Source: Rotaria sordida | Taxonomy: Eukaryota > Rotifera > Eurotatoria > Philodinida > Philodinidae | Assembly: GCA_905250125.1 (NCBI GenBank) | Contig: CAJNOL010000969.1 | Location: 5,972-69,971 of the forward strand | Direction of reading: 5' to 3' | Length of the DNA stretch: 64,000 nucleotides | Shown: positions 61,259 through 64,000 of the stretch, in pieces | How the letters are laid out: the number at the start of each line of letters is the position of its first letter | How positions within the stretch are numbered: the first letter of the stretch is position 1 | Program-made: the position numbers and the translations under genes | Notes under the pieces: model-generated | Told to the model about the DNA's origin: nothing | Database searches by the model: none | Seen by the model: the letters and a program-made list of their open reading frames with translations, nothing else

Positions 61259-62498
61259 ACTCTTCATCCTTTTATATCTATTAAACACGATCAATAGTTA
61301 GATTGAATTAAACAGTAGATTTCTATATGATGATTCTTTTTGCCTTATCTTTAATAAACTAGAACTTTATCACTTGGACTTAATTAACTGATATTCACTG
61401 ACAATTGTCGCATGTTATGAGAATTTCCAACAGACAAATGTGAATATTAAACAGCGAACAGCCGCTAAATCATCAACAAAAAAACAATCTTCTTTGATGT
61501 TGACCTCGCGTTCTGTTTGACACATCTGTTTCGAATGGTTCTAATAAATGTTAAAATCTTGAATTGTGTGGAAGGTAATTGTGAAATTTAATGTTTTTAT
61601 TTTTAATTTTCTCTATGCATCCTTTGAAATTTTATTCAGAGGCATATCATCAATGATGTTAACTTTATGAAACTGTTTATGTATAAAATAACAAGTACAA
61701 TTTAAAAAAAAACAAATATTTTCTCTCTATTCTATTGATATTGAAACAAACAAGACGGTGATACTGGACAGAGCGTTGTCTTTAAATTTTGTTTTCTTCA
61801 TTCCTCTATCATTAGAATCGAGAGAATATACATGTGTTTTTTTAATTTGTATTTGTTATTTTATATCTAAATAGTCTGATGAAGTCAACATCGCTAATGA
61901 AACATAACTAAATAAAGTAGGAAGAGAGAATTAAAAATAAAAACATTAGATTTCACAATAATTTTCTTCGTAGGTCAAGATTTCAAAACCTTCTACGGAG
62001 AGTGAACACAAGTCATTACTACAAGGTTAGATACGCTAGATCAAAAAGAAATAAAAATAAAACACCACATCAATTTTCTTTAACAATGCAAATGAGTCAA
62101 TCTTATTGCACATAAAATCTTCATTAATAATAAAATACAAATAAATAACCATAAAAATAATAAATTAATCCATAAAGTAATGATAAAAATTCGAAACAAT
62201 TTTTCCTGGTAAAATACTGAAAGAAAAACGCTGTTTTAGGCTTTATAACAGTTAAAAATGATATAGATTATGAGAAATGTACTACGAATAATATAACAAA
62301 GAAAATGATTCGCTTGAAATCAAGCAATGATTTAATGTGTTTGAAAGCGAAAGTAGATTATCAATTAAAAAATGTATCAAAGAAAAGCAAAATAGATGTT
62401 TTTTCTTTTGATTGTCATTTCTTTTTTTGCTCTGGTTTAAATAGAAAAAAATCAATCAAATTCTATGGCCAGAGTTATGCAATCGCTAATTGAAAATG
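61259..62498. other. Convergent intergenic region
   Basis: AT-rich sequence between the 3' ends of the giant gene and the minus-strand NSF-like gene. It contains AATAAA at 61353 and many AATAAA/TTTATT matches expected from base composition. The short open frame 62305-62493 is unsupported. No repeat of the GT-rich family occurs here. Confidence 0.6.
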
Positions 62499-64000
62499 TC
62501 ATTTTTTATTTATTGGTAGACCTGTCGTTATTCGGTCAGTTGAATTTGTTGATGACCTTGTTGGTGTTGATGCGTTTGAAATTGTAGTATTTGCTTTTTT
62601 GAAAGTCTCTAAGAATTTACTAATTTTAGCTGAGGCAGCTTGATTTTTCTTGAAATGTTCTTGAACAATTTCCATTTGATTGGGAGCATCACTATATTTT
62701 TCTTTGAGTTCTTCTGGCAAACCACACAATCCAATTCGACATGGTCCATCAACTCCAAATACACCGAGACAACAGGCCCAAATTAATTGTGGTGGTGGTT
62801 CAGACGATGCATGTTGTTGACGAAGTTTTACTTTTTGTAGCTTGCTCTGAGCTTCGTCCATGCTTAGTGCAGCATTCCCTTCGAGATCGTAGATGAATCC
62901 ATCATGATAACGACAATTTCCATAGTTAGTCTTCGATGGAATATAATTCTGATGACATTTAGGACAGAGTTTTTCAGTTTCATCGTCAATTCGTTTCTTT
63001 TTATCATCTTCTTCTTTCTGTAGTTGTTGTGAAGTCTGCTTGAATTCGATATCGTCAATGATCAGTTGTCGTAAAAGTGGATGTTTAACAATGATGACAA
63101 CCCATTTTTCTTTAACCATCTTAATATCCTAAAGAGGTATGGATTATGATCAATAAAAGAGTAGCAGTGTGAATTAGATCATATAACCTTATCTGAAGAA
63201 ATTTGTTCAACAATGGCTGTCTTACATTTTTCACGAATAAATTGATATAAACGAATATTAGAGATCGATTCTGATTTAGACATTTCGGAATCGGATACAG
63301 TAAGCATAATCAAGGAATCGATGTCGAAAATCAACATTGATCGATTGTATTCATTGCATTCTAGAGAAAGAAAAGATTCAATGACAAATGAGTTTTCTCA
63401 AATAACGAAGTTAACTAACCAAGAAATGTAGTAGTTAATAGTTCAAATATTTGATTATCATCGAAAGCATTTTGTTTTGTAAGAAAATTTAGATCAATTA
63501 TTTGAATAGTGTCGATATTTCGAGTCGAGCAACCATGCACAAATCGAGCGATAAGTGTCAGCATCGATGTTTCACTATCTTGAAGTTCTTTTTCGAGTGT
63601 TGGTTCATTTGTCAGTTCGATAAGACATTTTCGTTCTCGTAAATCAACCATAATACGACCCGATGGTAAAAGTTGAGATAATGTCAACGAATAGGCTTCA
63701 TAATTCTGATCAAGTTGAGAATTGAATAAGTTCGGATACATGCGACATATTTCTGGCAATGTTCCAACGCCAAACCAACAGCTGAACTCACGTGCCACAT
63801 TATCTGCCAATTCAAGTAATACGACGTCAGGTAATGAACTCGAATTTTTACCATCCAACGCGACAATAATGCTTGATCGAAGTGCGGCGACAGCCGCGCC
63901 ACTAAAGTTCGTAGTTACTTTGACGAGAAAATCCAATTGTTTATTCGTAAACAAATTTGAACCTTTGGACAAGAGTGGTCGCAACATTTTCTTACGAATC
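62499..64000 (-). CDS. NSF-like AAA protein fragment with C-terminal zinc-binding tail, 5' end outside window
   Basis: On the minus strand three exons join in phase: beyond 64000 to 63420, 63360-63188 and 63128-62499; introns are 59 bp each. The first contains Leu-Phe-Thr-Asn-Lys-Gln-Leu-Asp and Thr-Thr-Asn-Phe-Ser-Gly-Ala, resembling the lid of the first AAA domain of NSF (vesicle-fusing ATPase). The second contains Ser-Met-Leu-Ile-Phe-Asp-Ile-Asp, a Walker B-like strand with Asp in place of the usual Glu; the third contains a Trp-Val-Val-Ile-Ile-Val sensor-like strand. No Walker A is visible in this second AAA part, so it is probably inactive. The tail has Cys-Pro-Lys-Cys, Cys-Arg-Tyr-His and Trp-Ala-Cys-Cys, arranged like a zinc-binding module. 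NSF disassembles SNARE complexes; whether this protein does is doubtful. Confidence 0.55.

Overview
The window is eukaryotic DNA, AT-rich, with GT-AG introns and no bacterial operon structure. The gene families (ADP-ribosyltransferase plus TPR, death/TIR proteins, LRR fragments, STRA6-like and intron-poor rhodopsin-like receptors), the mix of 54-68 bp and larger introns, and many GGGTGTGGGTGTGAG-type sequences resembling the reported bdelloid telomere repeat (TGTGGG) together suggest a bdelloid rotifer. That is an inference from family content; no database was searched.

Layout. 1-2181: 3' part of a STRA6-like membrane protein gene. 3162-6062: an arginine ADP-ribosyltransferase/TPR gene with one 54-bp intron. 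6063-13736: a 7.7-kb gene-free stretch of palindromes and one ~2.4-kb terminal-inverted-repeat element holding a 53-bp minisatellite. 13737-14648: an intronless 7TM receptor. 15091-16393: a hAT transposase relic with two introns. 17606-17961 (-): an LRR pseudogene. 18729-18801: a complete tRNA-Val(CAC). 19083-20454: a death-domain plus tandem TIR pseudogene with frameshifts. 21884-23992: a five-exon aquaglyceroporin, apparently intact. 24470-25960 (-): a cytochrome P450 pseudogene. 28330-29292: an intronless secreted protein of unknown function. 29608-32982: several non-autonomous inverted-repeat elements.

33191-61258 is one giant gene. Six exons, one of them about 23.4 kb, encode a protein of about 8,680 residues (about 1 MDa): an N-terminal helical region, six dynein/midasin-type AAA modules, a long helical and coiled-coil linker, about four ASH/Hydin-like beta modules, and four VWA domains with intact MIDAS signatures. 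It resembles midasin (Rea1/MDN1) enlarged with ASH modules and three extra VWA domains. It is my best candidate for an undescribed system. A one-base excess in an A7 run near 36881 breaks the frame as sequenced. A convergent minus-strand gene (62499 to beyond 64000) encodes an NSF-like AAA remnant with a cysteine/histidine zinc-binding tail.

Intact genes are interleaved with decayed innate-immunity-type genes and non-autonomous repeats. The GT-rich hairpins recur mainly in intergenic DNA between 2.8 and 31.6 kb and none was noticed in the giant gene.
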